Assembly (NCBI RefSeq): GCF_900100735.1
Contig: NZ_FNCJ01000012.1
Location: forward strand, 186,001 to 250,000
Length of the DNA: 64,000 nucleotides
Direction of reading: 5' to 3'
Source of the DNA: Paraburkholderia phenazinium
GTDB taxonomy: Bacteria; Pseudomonadota; Gammaproteobacteria; Burkholderiales; Burkholderiaceae
Of this stretch, positions 8,647-17,026 are shown piece after piece. How positions within the stretch are numbered: the first letter of the stretch is position 1; the number at the start of each line of letters is the position of its first letter. A program made the position numbers and the translations under genes. The notes under the pieces are model-generated. The model was not told where the DNA came from and ran no database searches. It worked only from the letters and a program-made list of their open reading frames with translations.

Positions 8647-9579
8647 TCAGCGCATCGCCGCCCGCCATGCCCCGTGCATGGCACATAGGCCAACCCACCA
8701 CTTGCGCAGCGCAAGCGCCAGACTTTCACCGTTGAACGCCAGCGTGATCGCGCGCACGAGCCCCGGGTCCGCGCGATTTCCGATCAACGTCGCATAGGTG
8801 ACGAATGCCCACCGCCCCGATGTCGACAGGTGCTCGCACATGATGAGACGCAGATTGAACGACGCGTTGTAAAAGGCGGCAGCGTTGAAGACTTGCCGCT
8901 GGTCTTCGTCGCCGCGCGGCGCCGGATAATGCTCGACGAGCAGCGTCGGGTCATACACCAGCTTCCAGCCGCGGCGCCCCACGTCGAGACTGAAGGCCAT
9001 TTCGCAATGCACCTGGGCGCCGCTGCCGCGCAGGCGCGGATCGAAACGCAGCGTGCCGATGGCTGCACGGCGAAACGCCATGTTGACGGCCTTCAGCACA
9101 TCGACTTCGCGCGCCGCGCCATGGCCGATGTGATGGTTGCCGATCGCGCGTCCAAACCACTGCACGCGCCCGACCACCGCCTTTTCTCCTTGCAGGATGC
9201 GGCCGTGCTCATGCACCACGTCGCGCCCGCCGAGACCGCCGAGCGCGGGATCGCATTCGAAAGCACGCTCGATGCGCTCGATCCAGTCCGGATGGGGGGC
9301 GGCGTCATCGTCGGTGAAGCAGACGATTTCCCCCGTCGCGCTGTCGATGCCGCGGTTGTATGCCGCCACCACACCCGGCGTGCTCACCTGGGCGATCCGC
9401 AAGCGCGCGTCGGGATGCTGCGCCGAGCGGCTCGCGAGCCACTCATGTGTTGGCCGGTCGTCGTCGCGCACGATCACGACCACTTCGTCGGCGCGCCGCT
9501 GCTGAGCGTCGAGCGCTGCGAGGCAGCGGGCAAGATCGGCAGTACGGCGGTAGGTCGGCACGATCACCGAGACGTTCAC
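8647..9579 (-). CDS. GT2-family glycosyltransferase
   Basis: A GT-A fold inverting glycosyltransferase of about 310 residues. It opens with the family signature VSVIVPTYRRTADLARCL and has the acidic metal and nucleotide site CFTDDDAAPHPDW. The preferred start is GTG at 9579, which has GGGGA 7 bp upstream. A TTG at 9606 would overlap the upstream gene and lacks a ribosome site. A hydrophobic or amphipathic stretch near the C-terminus may allow membrane association. It sits between the initiating sugar transferase and wza and so probably adds an early sugar to the undecaprenyl-linked repeat unit. Confidence 0.88.
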   Translation of the reverse strand: MNVSVIVPTYRRTADLARCLAALDAQQRRADEVVVIVRDDDRPTHEWLASRSAQHPDARLRIAQVSTPGVVAAYNRGIDSATGEIVCFTDDDAAPHPDWIERIERAFECDPALGGLGGRDVVHEHGRILQGEKAVVGRVQWFGRAIGNHHIGHGAAREVDVLKAVNMAFRRAAIGTLRFDPRLRGSGAQVHCEMAFSLDVGRRGWKLVYDPTLLVEHYPAPRGDEDQRQVFNAAAFYNASFNLRLIMCEHLSTSGRWAFVTYATLIGNRADPGLVRAITLAFNGESLALALRKWWVGLCAMHGAWRAAMR

Positions 9580-9602
9580 AATCGCATCCCCGAAGAACTG
9601 AA

Positions 9603-10994
9603 TCAATACGCATTGCGGCCGACGAAGCCTCTGAAGATCGTGATCATCACGATCCGCATGTCGAACCAGAACGACCAGTTGTGGATATAAAAGAGGTCGA
9701 ACTTCACCCGCGTTTCCATCTTCTCGACCTTCGTCGTGGTTCCGCGGTATCCGTTCACTTGTGCCCAGCCCGTAATGCCCGGCTTGATGCGATAGCGATA
9801 CATGTAGCCGTACACCTGATCCTTGTAGAGATCGTCATGTTCGATCGCATGCGGGCGCGGACCGACGACCGACATCTGTCCAAGCAACACGTTGAAGAAC
9901 TGCGGCAGCTCGTCGAGACTCGTCCGGCGCATGAGTGCGCCCACTTTCGTCACGCGTGCGTCCACTCGGGCCGCCGGCGTGACGAGACCTGGCGTCTCGC
10001 GATGCACCGTCATCGAACGGAACTTGTAAATGCGAAAGGGATGCCCGTCGACCCCCTTGCGCTCCTGCGTGAAGAACACTGGTCCTGGCGAAGTCAACTT
10101 GATCGCGGCGGCGAGCAGGGCGAAAACAGGGGCAAGCGCAATTAGCGCGACGAGCGAAAAGAGCCGGTCGAAGATCAGCTTGGGCCACATCTGCACCGGC
10201 GAAATGGGCGTCGCGCTGAGGTTGATGGTCGCGATGCCGAACACCTCGCCCAGCGCGTGATTGAACAGCGACAGGCTGCGCACGTCGGGAATGAAACGCA
10301 GATTAACGAAGTCGTGCTGGAAGGCGCGCTTGAAGCGGTAAATCGTGTGTTCCTCGGAAAGCGGCAGCGCGAGCCACACTTCGCTGATGTGCTCGTTGCG
10401 TACTTTGGCGACGAACGTGTCGAGGTCGGTCAGGACCGGCAACTGGCCGACCTCGGCGCGTTCGTCGAAAATGCCGAGCGTTTGTGCGTTCGTATCGAAC
10501 AGGCACGCGGGCTTGAAGCCGGCTTGCGGGGTGCGTTCGAGGTGTGCAATCAACATCCGCGAGAAGCCGGGCGCCCCGACAATGGCCACGGTGCGAGCAT
10601 TCAGACCGCGGCGGCGCGCCATGCGCAGGCCCAGATGGGCCGCGAACTTGGTGGCGACGATCAGCGCCCCGGATATCAATGTCGAATAGCCGAACCAGAG
10701 ACGCGACAGGGCGTCCATCCGGTGCAGGGTGAAAGCCAGCACGAGACTGGTCGCGGCAACCGCGAGCCAGGCCATGACGACGCGCCCGAGCATGGCGGGC
10801 AGTGGCTTGCCGCGCCATGTTTCGTAAAAGCCGAAGACCGGGAACAGCAACAGCACCAGCACGCAATTGAATGCGATCAGGAGCCGCTCGTTGTCCGCGA
10901 GCTGATATCCCGCCGGGAAGCGCATCGCATGGGCGATCAGCGCTCCCGCAATGACGTACAGTGCGTCGAGGCAGCGTGCCGTGTTCTTGAACAT
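9603..10994 (-). CDS. Undecaprenyl-phosphate sugar-1-phosphate transferase (WcaJ/GumD type)
   Basis: A 463-residue polyprenol-phosphate hexose-1-phosphate transferase that starts exopolysaccharide repeat synthesis by loading a sugar phosphate (usually glucose or galactose) on undecaprenyl phosphate. Four N-terminal membrane segments are followed by a nucleotide-binding-like CoA_binding_3 domain. The C-terminal catalytic domain shows FTQERKGVDG, IYKFRSM, DELPQFFNVLLGQMSVVGPR and KPGITGWAQVNGYRG. The gene begins at ATG 10994, 9 bp after the stop of the Crp-like regulator. The two are therefore very likely cotranscribed. Confidence 0.95.
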   Translation of the reverse strand: MFKNTARCLDALYVIAGALIAHAMRFPAGYQLADNERLLIAFNCVLVLLLFPVFGFYETWRGKPLPAMLGRVVMAWLAVAATSLVLAFTLHRMDALSRLWFGYSTLISGALIVATKFAAHLGLRMARRRGLNARTVAIVGAPGFSRMLIAHLERTPQAGFKPACLFDTNAQTLGIFDERAEVGQLPVLTDLDTFVAKVRNEHISEVWLALPLSEEHTIYRFKRAFQHDFVNLRFIPDVRSLSLFNHALGEVFGIATINLSATPISPVQMWPKLIFDRLFSLVALIALAPVFALLAAAIKLTSPGPVFFTQERKGVDGHPFRIYKFRSMTVHRETPGLVTPAARVDARVTKVGALMRRTSLDELPQFFNVLLGQMSVVGPRPHAIEHDDLYKDQVYGYMYRYRIKPGITGWAQVNGYRGTTTKVEKMETRVKFDLFYIHNWSFWFDMRIVMITIFRGFVGRNAY

Positions 10995-11003
10995 GGTCTC
11001 GCT

Positions 11004-11738
11004 CTAGCTGACCGCTTCTGCCTGGTGAAGGCGCGGCAGCAAGCGGTCGAATTCGCGCTTCACGAGTCCGTAGCATTCGCACGCCCGCGCTTCCAGACCT
11101 TTGCGGTCGAGCACGCGAATGTGGCCGCGGCTATGGTGAATCAGACCGTCGCTGTGCAACTTTCCCGCCGCTTCCGTGACGCCCTCGCGGCGCACGCCCA
11201 GCATGTCGGCGATCAACTGCTGGGTGACCGTCAGTTCATCCGAGGCGACGCGGTCCAGTTCGATCAGGAGCCAGCGGCACAACTGCCGGTTCAGCGAATG
11301 ATGCCGGTTGCACGCAGCAGTCTGTGCGACCTGGGTGAGAAGCGCGTGCATGTAGAGCATCATCAGACGGCGGATGAAGTCGGAGCGCGCGAAATGTTGC
11401 TTGAGGGCTTGCGCTGTCATCCGGTATGCGAAGCCGGCGCTTTGCACCTGCACGCGGTTCGGCATGGTCTCACCGCCGGTCAGGACCGGCACGCCGGTCA
11501 TGCCTTCGCGGCCGACTGCGGCAATCTCGACCGAGCCGCCGTCTTCCATGGTGTAGAGCATGGAGATGATGGCAGTCGTCGGAAAATAGACATGGTGAAT
11601 GCGCTGTCCCGAATCGCACAACAGTTGTTCGGTACGCAGGTGAACCAGTTCGAGATGGGGGGCCAGCGCCTGCCACTCATGGGAAGGCAATGCACCGAGC
11701 AAATGATTGCCGTGCAGATCTGATTGAAGGGTCAACAT
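11004..11738 (-). CDS. Crp/Fnr-family transcriptional regulator heading the exopolysaccharide operon
   Basis: A 244-residue regulator with an N-terminal cyclic-nucleotide-binding-like domain (LCDSGQRIHHVYFPTTAIIS; VGREGMTGVPVLTGG) and a C-terminal winged helix (LTVTQQLIADMLGVRREGVT). The cAMP-contacting residues of true Crp are not evident, so the ligand is unknown. The gene starts at ATG 11738 with GAGGA 7 bp upstream. It is followed after 9 bp by the initiating sugar transferase, so it is the first gene of the operon and probably controls it and itself. Its target sites could not be located with confidence. Confidence 0.88.
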   Translation of the reverse strand: MLTLQSDLHGNHLLGALPSHEWQALAPHLELVHLRTEQLLCDSGQRIHHVYFPTTAIISMLYTMEDGGSVEIAAVGREGMTGVPVLTGGETMPNRVQVQSAGFAYRMTAQALKQHFARSDFIRRLMMLYMHALLTQVAQTAACNRHHSLNRQLCRWLLIELDRVASDELTVTQQLIADMLGVRREGVTEAAGKLHSDGLIHHSRGHIRVLDRKGLEARACECYGLVKREFDRLLPRLHQAEAVS

Positions 11739-12351
11739 GATCGGTCCTCGCGTGAAGCCGCTTGTGACGCGACTCCTTGTTTTTTGATCCGGTGCTGCAT
11801 CCTTGCTATCTACCGCCTGGCGAGCGGTCAGGAGTGCGCAGTACCAGCCCCGTATGGCCTCGCGGGCTGCGCAGTGTTTTCTCTGTCTGCAGCACGCTGT
11901 TTGTTGCGCTCGTCATTTAGCGAGGAGCGTGCCAGTAGCAGTGGAAGTGAGCACTGGTGCGGCGCAACGAACACGGTCCTGTTGCCTGACGAGGCAAAAC
12001 GTGCGTTTTTGTTTCAAATATGTACATGGGCAGCCGCCGGCCGGGCCTGCCGGCGAGTGCTTTTTGTTTGATCTAAGTATTTGATCCAATTGAGTTAACG
12101 TCTCTTTTGAGGGTGCCCGGATGGGGTCTTCTCAAGACTGAGACGCCCGCTGGCGCGTGATCGCACGGTGGCGACGCAAGTGAGGCAAAAATGATTCAGA
12201 TGTGTTCCAGCTGCTTGGTGCGGCAACGCACCGAACGGCTTTCTGATAAGCGAACCGGTTCGCCGGTGCGGGCGGTGCAGGTAGCCGCAGACTGTGCGGA
12301 AAATGAATGGTGGCGGGCGTCTTGACATTTTGAGCCGCTCAATAGCGGGGC
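11739..12351. promoter_or_regulatory. 613-bp upstream region of the Crp-headed exopolysaccharide operon
   Basis: No convincing gene lies here. The region separates the leftward operon starting at 11738 from the 3' end of the leftward glycosidase gene, so it must hold the promoter of the former. It contains an AT-rich part at about 12061-12100 with two copies of TTTGATC, and a short hairpin TTGCCT-GACG-AGGCAA near 11982-11997. A longer GC-rich inverted sequence lies around 12030-12055. No clean sigma-70 promoter was recognised. The length would allow a long leader or several operator sites. Confidence 0.4.
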
Positions 12352-14883
12352 TCAGCGATAGAAGTGCGGCGCGCTTGCATTGATCGCACGCACCTCGCCC
12401 TCCGGTGCAGCGCTTGTATCGTTCTCGTTGAGTGGCACCAGACCGATGGTGATGGGCCGGTTGGGCGGCAGGTGGAACCAGTCGTCGCGGGCGCGGTAGT
12501 GCGCATCGGCAATGTGCACGAAGCGGGCGAAGCGGCGTGCTTCGATCACCAGTTCCCAGCCGTCAGAGGTGGCTTGCGGCGTAACGCTCAGCCCGAGATC
12601 ATGCCGCTCGAGGGCCTGTCGCTCAGGCAGATGAAAGGCTTCCGAACGGATCTTCCCACTTGTTGGGTCGCGCAGCGTCGCGATGGTGACGTCGTGCGCA
12701 CGCGGACCAAAGCGGTACGCACAGGTGAAGTCGAAGAACTGTCCGAGGCACTCGGCTGCCGCCACCCGCTGGGTGCTGTGCGGCGCCAGTTCGACCGCGC
12801 GGCGTGCCGACGCTGCGACGAGCGCGCCGTCACGCAAGCAGACAAGCTCGAGCTGCATGGGTAATGCGGCGGCTGTCTCATTGATGAGATGGAGGTCGAG
12901 GCCGTTCAGGCCTTCGTCGGTGATGACGACCTGGACGGGTTGCAACGTGCGCGCGAGCGCCTGCCAGGCGCTTTTGGGACGCCCCAGCGCATCGATAAGC
13001 CCCCAGCCGGCGCCTGCACGCAGGTCCTGAAACTGCCACACGAGGCCGCCGCCGCAGGGCGAGCCGTCGCGGCGCCATTCGGCGAAGACGTCGCTCATCA
13101 GTTCGGCGACCACCGCGCGCGACAGGTCGAGATAGCGCTGTGGATCTTCATAGCGCACGCGAGCGGGGTCGATGCCGTAGAGGGTGCGCAGGTAATGGTC
13201 GCGGACGTCGTCGAAGTCCCAGCCCGCGCCGGGGTCGCGCGGCACCGCGGCTTTCCAGCGCGGATCGTGGGTATGCATGGTGCCAAGGGCTTCGTGCAGC
13301 GTGGCGTCGTCGGGCACGTTGGCAAACGCAAGACACTCGGCTGCGAAGCGCACCTGCGAGCGGCGCACGTCGTCGAGCGGACGCTGATACGCGCCGACCC
13401 CGTAGTAGTGCGTGATGCCGGTGCGGGTCGAGAACGGCCAGACGCCACCGGACGGCGAATTGCTCACGTAAGGCACATCGGGCCGCTCGCGCTCGACGAT
13501 CGCGGGCAACTGTTGCGTAAAGAGCGGCTGTTCCCGCAGCGACGGCGGCAGGCCGAACATGCCGGCCTGTTGATCGACTTCGCTGCCGCCACAGAGTACC
13601 GCGAGCGAGGCGAAGCGCCGCGTGCGGGCGAGGAACTGAGCCGCCTCGCGGGCGACAGACGCGCTGAAGCCCTCATCGCTCGGGTAGTCGAAGTTGGCGA
13701 AGGCGAAGTCTTGCCAGATCAGGATTCCGTATTTATCCGCCAGCCGGTAGAAGCCGTCGGACTCGTAGACCATGGTGCCGCCCACGCGCAGCATGTTCAT
13801 GCCTGCGTCGCGTGCGAGTGAAAACGCTTGCGCCAGTTGTGCGGGCGTGCCGGTGAGCGTCGCCAGATCGGCGCTGGTCCAGCAGGCGCCCCGGCAAAAG
13901 ACCGGCGTGCCGTTCACACGTAGCGCGAAACCTTCGCCGTCGGCGCCGCGCTCGACCTCGATGGTGCGAAAGCCCACGGGGCCAAGCTCGAATGTCTGGT
14001 CCGCCAGTTCGAGCCCGATTGCGTGCAGGTGTGGCTCGCCATGCGTGTGAGGCCACCAGCGCGCGACATTGGGCACCCGCAACATGCCGCTCAGTGTGTA
14101 CGCATCGCTCCAGTGAAGAGACGTTTGAACCTCGGCGCATTTCAACAACCCGGGCGTGTCTGCAGGCTGGGGATGAATAAAGGTAAATGTTGCGCAGACG
14201 ATACCGTCGTTACCGTCGATCTGCGTTTTCAGGTCGATGGTATCGAAGGCATTGGGGGCGTCGCCGAGCAGCTCCACAGGGCGCCACGGGCCGACGGCCT
14301 GCAGTGGAGGACACCAGCCCTGCATATGGCCGAGCAGGGTAGTACGCAGATTGCGAAGGGTCGGCGGCGTGACGAGGCGCGGCCGCCAGCGAGCCCGTGA
14401 GCGGCGGGCGGCGAGCGCCGGCGCGAGCGAACGGAAACATAGTGTAAGCGTGGCTGCGCCATGCAGTTCGAAGGCGACGTCGTGGGTGACGAACATCGAG
14501 TCCGAGGTGAGGATCTTGCGTTCGTCGATCCAGACCTCGGCAAGCGTCGCGAGACCATGCAGACGCAGCCGTTGCAGCCCGTCGCCAGCAAGCGTGCGAC
14601 AGTACCAGTGATCGTCGAAGGCGAACGGCGGCGGCTGGTTGGCATCGAGCCTGCCAGCCGCGCGCCAGGCACTGGCAACGGTGCCCGGCACCTGCGCGGG
14701 CAGCCAGCCGAAGCCGGGCAAGCCGGCGGGCGACGCACAGGCGCCGGCTGCCGTCGTCACGCATTGCCAGCCGCTGTCGAGCGAACGCGGCCAGACGCTG
14801 AGTGAAGGTGTTGCTTCGCACACGGCGAACTCCGCCGCGTCGCGCGGCTCTCCTTCAGGCCCGTCATTCAGCAAGGCAAGCAT
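12352..14883 (-). CDS. Glycoside hydrolase family 2, beta-mannosidase-like
   Basis: An 843-residue GH2 enzyme with an N-terminal sugar-binding jelly roll (LPAQVPGTVASAW), an immunoglobulin-like domain and a TIM barrel (VNGTPVFCRGACWTSADL; MNMLRVGGTMVYESDGFY; GILIWQDFAFANFDYP). The acid/base position reads CGGSE (E435), where GH2 mannosidases usually have GNNE, so the conserved Asn before the Glu is Ser. E516 (RFAAECLAF) is the likely nucleophile. No signal peptide is seen, so it should act in the cytoplasm. It lies 37 bp after the DUF1839 gene and ends the carrier-protein operon. A mannoside substrate is inferred from the family; activity is not proven. Confidence 0.85.
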   Translation of the reverse strand: MLALLNDGPEGEPRDAAEFAVCEATPSLSVWPRSLDSGWQCVTTAAGACASPAGLPGFGWLPAQVPGTVASAWRAAGRLDANQPPPFAFDDHWYCRTLAGDGLQRLRLHGLATLAEVWIDERKILTSDSMFVTHDVAFELHGAATLTLCFRSLAPALAARRSRARWRPRLVTPPTLRNLRTTLLGHMQGWCPPLQAVGPWRPVELLGDAPNAFDTIDLKTQIDGNDGIVCATFTFIHPQPADTPGLLKCAEVQTSLHWSDAYTLSGMLRVPNVARWWPHTHGEPHLHAIGLELADQTFELGPVGFRTIEVERGADGEGFALRVNGTPVFCRGACWTSADLATLTGTPAQLAQAFSLARDAGMNMLRVGGTMVYESDGFYRLADKYGILIWQDFAFANFDYPSDEGFSASVAREAAQFLARTRRFASLAVLCGGSEVDQQAGMFGLPPSLREQPLFTQQLPAIVERERPDVPYVSNSPSGGVWPFSTRTGITHYYGVGAYQRPLDDVRRSQVRFAAECLAFANVPDDATLHEALGTMHTHDPRWKAAVPRDPGAGWDFDDVRDHYLRTLYGIDPARVRYEDPQRYLDLSRAVVAELMSDVFAEWRRDGSPCGGGLVWQFQDLRAGAGWGLIDALGRPKSAWQALARTLQPVQVVITDEGLNGLDLHLINETAAALPMQLELVCLRDGALVAASARRAVELAPHSTQRVAAAECLGQFFDFTCAYRFGPRAHDVTIATLRDPTSGKIRSEAFHLPERQALERHDLGLSVTPQATSDGWELVIEARRFARFVHIADAHYRARDDWFHLPPNRPITIGLVPLNENDTSAAPEGEVRAINASAPHFYR

Positions 14884-14920
14884 GGCTTTTTTTCGTTGGT
14901 GCTACGTCAAAGCGGCTACG

Positions 14921-15997
14921 TCACAGCGCGATTGCGGCAAGCGGCGGCACGGTGTTCTCGTAAGCGGCTTCGAGAACGTCGAAGCAGTCGTCGCAGGTGT
15001 CACGCCGGCCGCGCGCTACGGCGCGCACGAGGCGGAACTGCATGACCATGGCTTCCGAGGCGATCTTGTGCGCCGCGACCGGAATCGCTTCAGGAATCTC
15101 GAACCCTTGCGCGCTCAACCAACGCAAATACTTCGACAGGAACTCGAAGTTTGCACCGAGTTGCCGCATCAGGTTGAACGAGTACGGATGAAAGAACGCC
15201 TCGCCGCGTTCGAGCAGGGTGTCGAGGTGGGCGGGAAATGCCGCGCGCCATTGCGAAATGGGATTGCGCAGCGGCCGGCGCTCGAGGTGCGCGCACAGCA
15301 GTTCTGCGGAGGCTTCCGCGAGGGCCGTTCCTTCCAGTGCCGGCCTGAGTTGTTTGGCGAATTCGGCGTACGGGAACAGCAGGTCGGGCCGGTTGGCGAA
15401 TTGCGGCAGCTTGCGGAACACGCCGTCGTAGTCTTCGCCCTCCAGCGTGTGATAGCCCGTGTTGTGGAAATAGCCGAGGCGCTTGCCGGCAGGATCGACA
15501 AAGTCGATGCCGATACTCGTCTTCGGATGCTCGCGGTGGTAGGACGTTGCGCGCGTGTTCGGCAGATAGTAGCCGTCGACTTCGACGAGCACCGTATGAC
15601 CGCGCTGCGTCTGTGCGAGAACCCGGTCTTCGAGCGAGTCGTAGATCGCCAGTTCCTGCACCTGCGTGCCGTACAGGCGTTCGAGGTCTTCGAGCGGAAA
15701 CTTGAAGAAGGTGAACTGGTCGCCCTCGAAGTCCTGCGTCACCGTGAAGCCGAACGCCGCGCGCGGTTCGAGGCCGAAGCCGTGCAGCAGTTCGATCCAC
15801 AGATCGATATAGCAGTTGGTCTCCTGCCACACGCGCTCGCCCTGATGCAGCGCATGCGACGCGTGAATCCGGGTGGGGTAGCCACAGCCCGCGCCGGGCG
15901 AGCCGGGGCAGCCAGCTGCAGGCGGCAGCGGCGTGGCGGCGGGCAGGGCAGAGGGCGTGGTCAGGCCATTCCAGACGGTCGTGAGCGGTGGGTTCAT
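14921..15997 (-). CDS. DUF1839 family protein
   Basis: A 358-residue protein whose start ATG at 15997 overlaps the stop of the upstream ligase gene by four bases (ATGA). This implies translational coupling. Recognisable conserved stretches are WQETNCYIDLWIELLHGFGL, DFEGDQFTFFKFP, VEVDGYYLPNT and FHNTGYHTLEGEDYDGVF. These match the uncharacterised DUF1839 family, known to neighbour amino acid:[carrier protein] ligases. The first 35 residues are Pro/Ala-rich and may be poorly conserved. The biochemical role is unknown. Its place after ligase, dehydrogenase and carrier genes suggests it takes the aminoacyl group from the carrier or passes it on. Confidence 0.8.
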   Translation of the reverse strand: MNPPLTTVWNGLTTPSALPAATPLPPAAGCPGSPGAGCGYPTRIHASHALHQGERVWQETNCYIDLWIELLHGFGLEPRAAFGFTVTQDFEGDQFTFFKFPLEDLERLYGTQVQELAIYDSLEDRVLAQTQRGHTVLVEVDGYYLPNTRATSYHREHPKTSIGIDFVDPAGKRLGYFHNTGYHTLEGEDYDGVFRKLPQFANRPDLLFPYAEFAKQLRPALEGTALAEASAELLCAHLERRPLRNPISQWRAAFPAHLDTLLERGEAFFHPYSFNLMRQLGANFEFLSKYLRWLSAQGFEIPEAIPVAAHKIASEAMVMQFRLVRAVARGRRDTCDDCFDVLEAAYENTVPPLAAIAL

Positions 15998-17025
15998 GCG
16001 CTCGCTCCGCCAAGACCCTGGGCGATGCGCGCTTTGGTATCGCCCCATAGCAAGGCGCGAACTTCGTCGGGCCACGCGTTCACATCGAAGCCGTGATGAC
16101 GGAACAGCGCGAGCGTGATGCGTTCCATGCCGAAGCCGACGCAGCCGGTATGCGCGACCGAGCCGTCGTCGCACTCGATCTTCCAGATCGCCCCGAAATG
16201 ATCCATGTGATAGTTGAACGACAGGCACGCGGTCTTGCTTGCCGCGTTCGCCACGGGAATCAGCAGTTCGAACTTCAGCGCCTGGGCACGCTGGCTGTCC
16301 GCGATGATCTTGCCGCCGCGGCCAAAGAAAGGATCGTTGGCGAGATCGACGTCGACCGGCAGAGCCAGCAACGTGACGAGCAGCGAGCCGCGCTCGATCC
16401 ACATCTGGCGGAATGCCATGACCTGTTGGGCGTTGCCGAGGCGCACGTATTCGCGCTGCCGGAACATCTGCATGCGGGCCGGATCCAGTGACGGTTCATG
16501 CCGGAAACAATACGACAGCACGTCGATCGTGCGGCCTGTCGCGGGAAGCGGACCGCGCCGCGCCATGACGGGATAGATCGGATAGCAGGCGGCCGGCGTC
16601 AGCACCAGTCTGGTCGGCGCCTGCTGCGACATCCACGCGTCGTCGCGGTCGTCGTCGCGATCGGCCATCGCCTCGTCGAGGCAGCGCAACAGGCGCTGCT
16701 GGCCCGCATCGTTGCCGCAGAACGAGTGGATCGTACCGGCCAGATTCGGGAAGCTCTTCAGGTATTCGCTATCCTCGAAGTCGGTCCGGCGCATCGCGGG
16801 CGGGAAGCGCAGCACTTCGGGCTGCTGGTCCGCGCCAAGATGCGTGATCGCGACGTTCAGGCGTTCCACAATGTCTTCGAAGACCTGGCTGCGGCCGTAC
16901 AGGCCGTTTTCGCCGGTGTCGATCAGAATGCCGTGCGCGAGCAGTTCGTCGCGAAAGGTCGGTTCGACGGGCGCGTCGTCAGGACGCGCTGCCGCTAGCG
17001 CCGCAGTGTCGGTCATCGTGTTCAT
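15994..17025 (-). CDS. Amino acid:[carrier protein] ligase (class II aminoacyl-tRNA synthetase-like)
   Basis: A 343-residue homolog of atypical seryl-tRNA synthetase catalytic domains that lacks a tRNA-binding arm. Family members activate a small amino acid with ATP and load it on the phosphopantetheine of a carrier protein instead of on tRNA. Motif 2 (FRHEPS at 174-179; MFRQREYVRLG) and motif 3 (GFGMERITLALF, R302) are intact. C147, E192 and C295 are placed to bind the catalytic zinc seen in this family. It lies 1 bp after the dehydrogenase gene and shares ATGA with DUF1839. The carrier is encoded first in the same operon. Amino-acid specificity (glycine or alanine in known members) cannot be read here. 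Confidence 0.88.
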   Translation of the reverse strand: MNTMTDTAALAAARPDDAPVEPTFRDELLAHGILIDTGENGLYGRSQVFEDIVERLNVAITHLGADQQPEVLRFPPAMRRTDFEDSEYLKSFPNLAGTIHSFCGNDAGQQRLLRCLDEAMADRDDDRDDAWMSQQAPTRLVLTPAACYPIYPVMARRGPLPATGRTIDVLSYCFRHEPSLDPARMQMFRQREYVRLGNAQQVMAFRQMWIERGSLLVTLLALPVDVDLANDPFFGRGGKIIADSQRAQALKFELLIPVANAASKTACLSFNYHMDHFGAIWKIECDDGSVAHTGCVGFGMERITLALFRHHGFDVNAWPDEVRALLWGDTKARIAQGLGGASA

Positions 17026-17026
17026 C

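Noticed and set aside
10257..11723. A 488-codon open frame on the plus strand
   Set aside because: It is antisense to the sugar transferase and Crp-like genes, spans both of them plus their junction, and its translation has no recognisable domain. It is a shadow frame of GC-rich DNA.
12095..12328. A 77-codon frame in the gap before the Crp-like gene
   Set aside because: No ribosome site, Arg/Pro-rich composition and no family resemblance.
12331..12356. Imperfect hairpin at the end of the glycosidase gene as a terminator
   Set aside because: The stem has a two-base bulge, overlaps the stop codon and is not followed by a T-run on the leftward strand.
14639..16096. A 485-codon open frame on the plus strand
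   Set aside because: Antisense to the glycosidase and DUF1839 genes, Arg/Glu-rich without family motifs; those two genes have clear motifs and coupling.
16003..16402. Upstream in-frame extension of the DUF1839 gene
   Set aside because: It lies inside the ligase gene and is Arg-rich; the ATGA overlap at 15994-15997 gives a better start.
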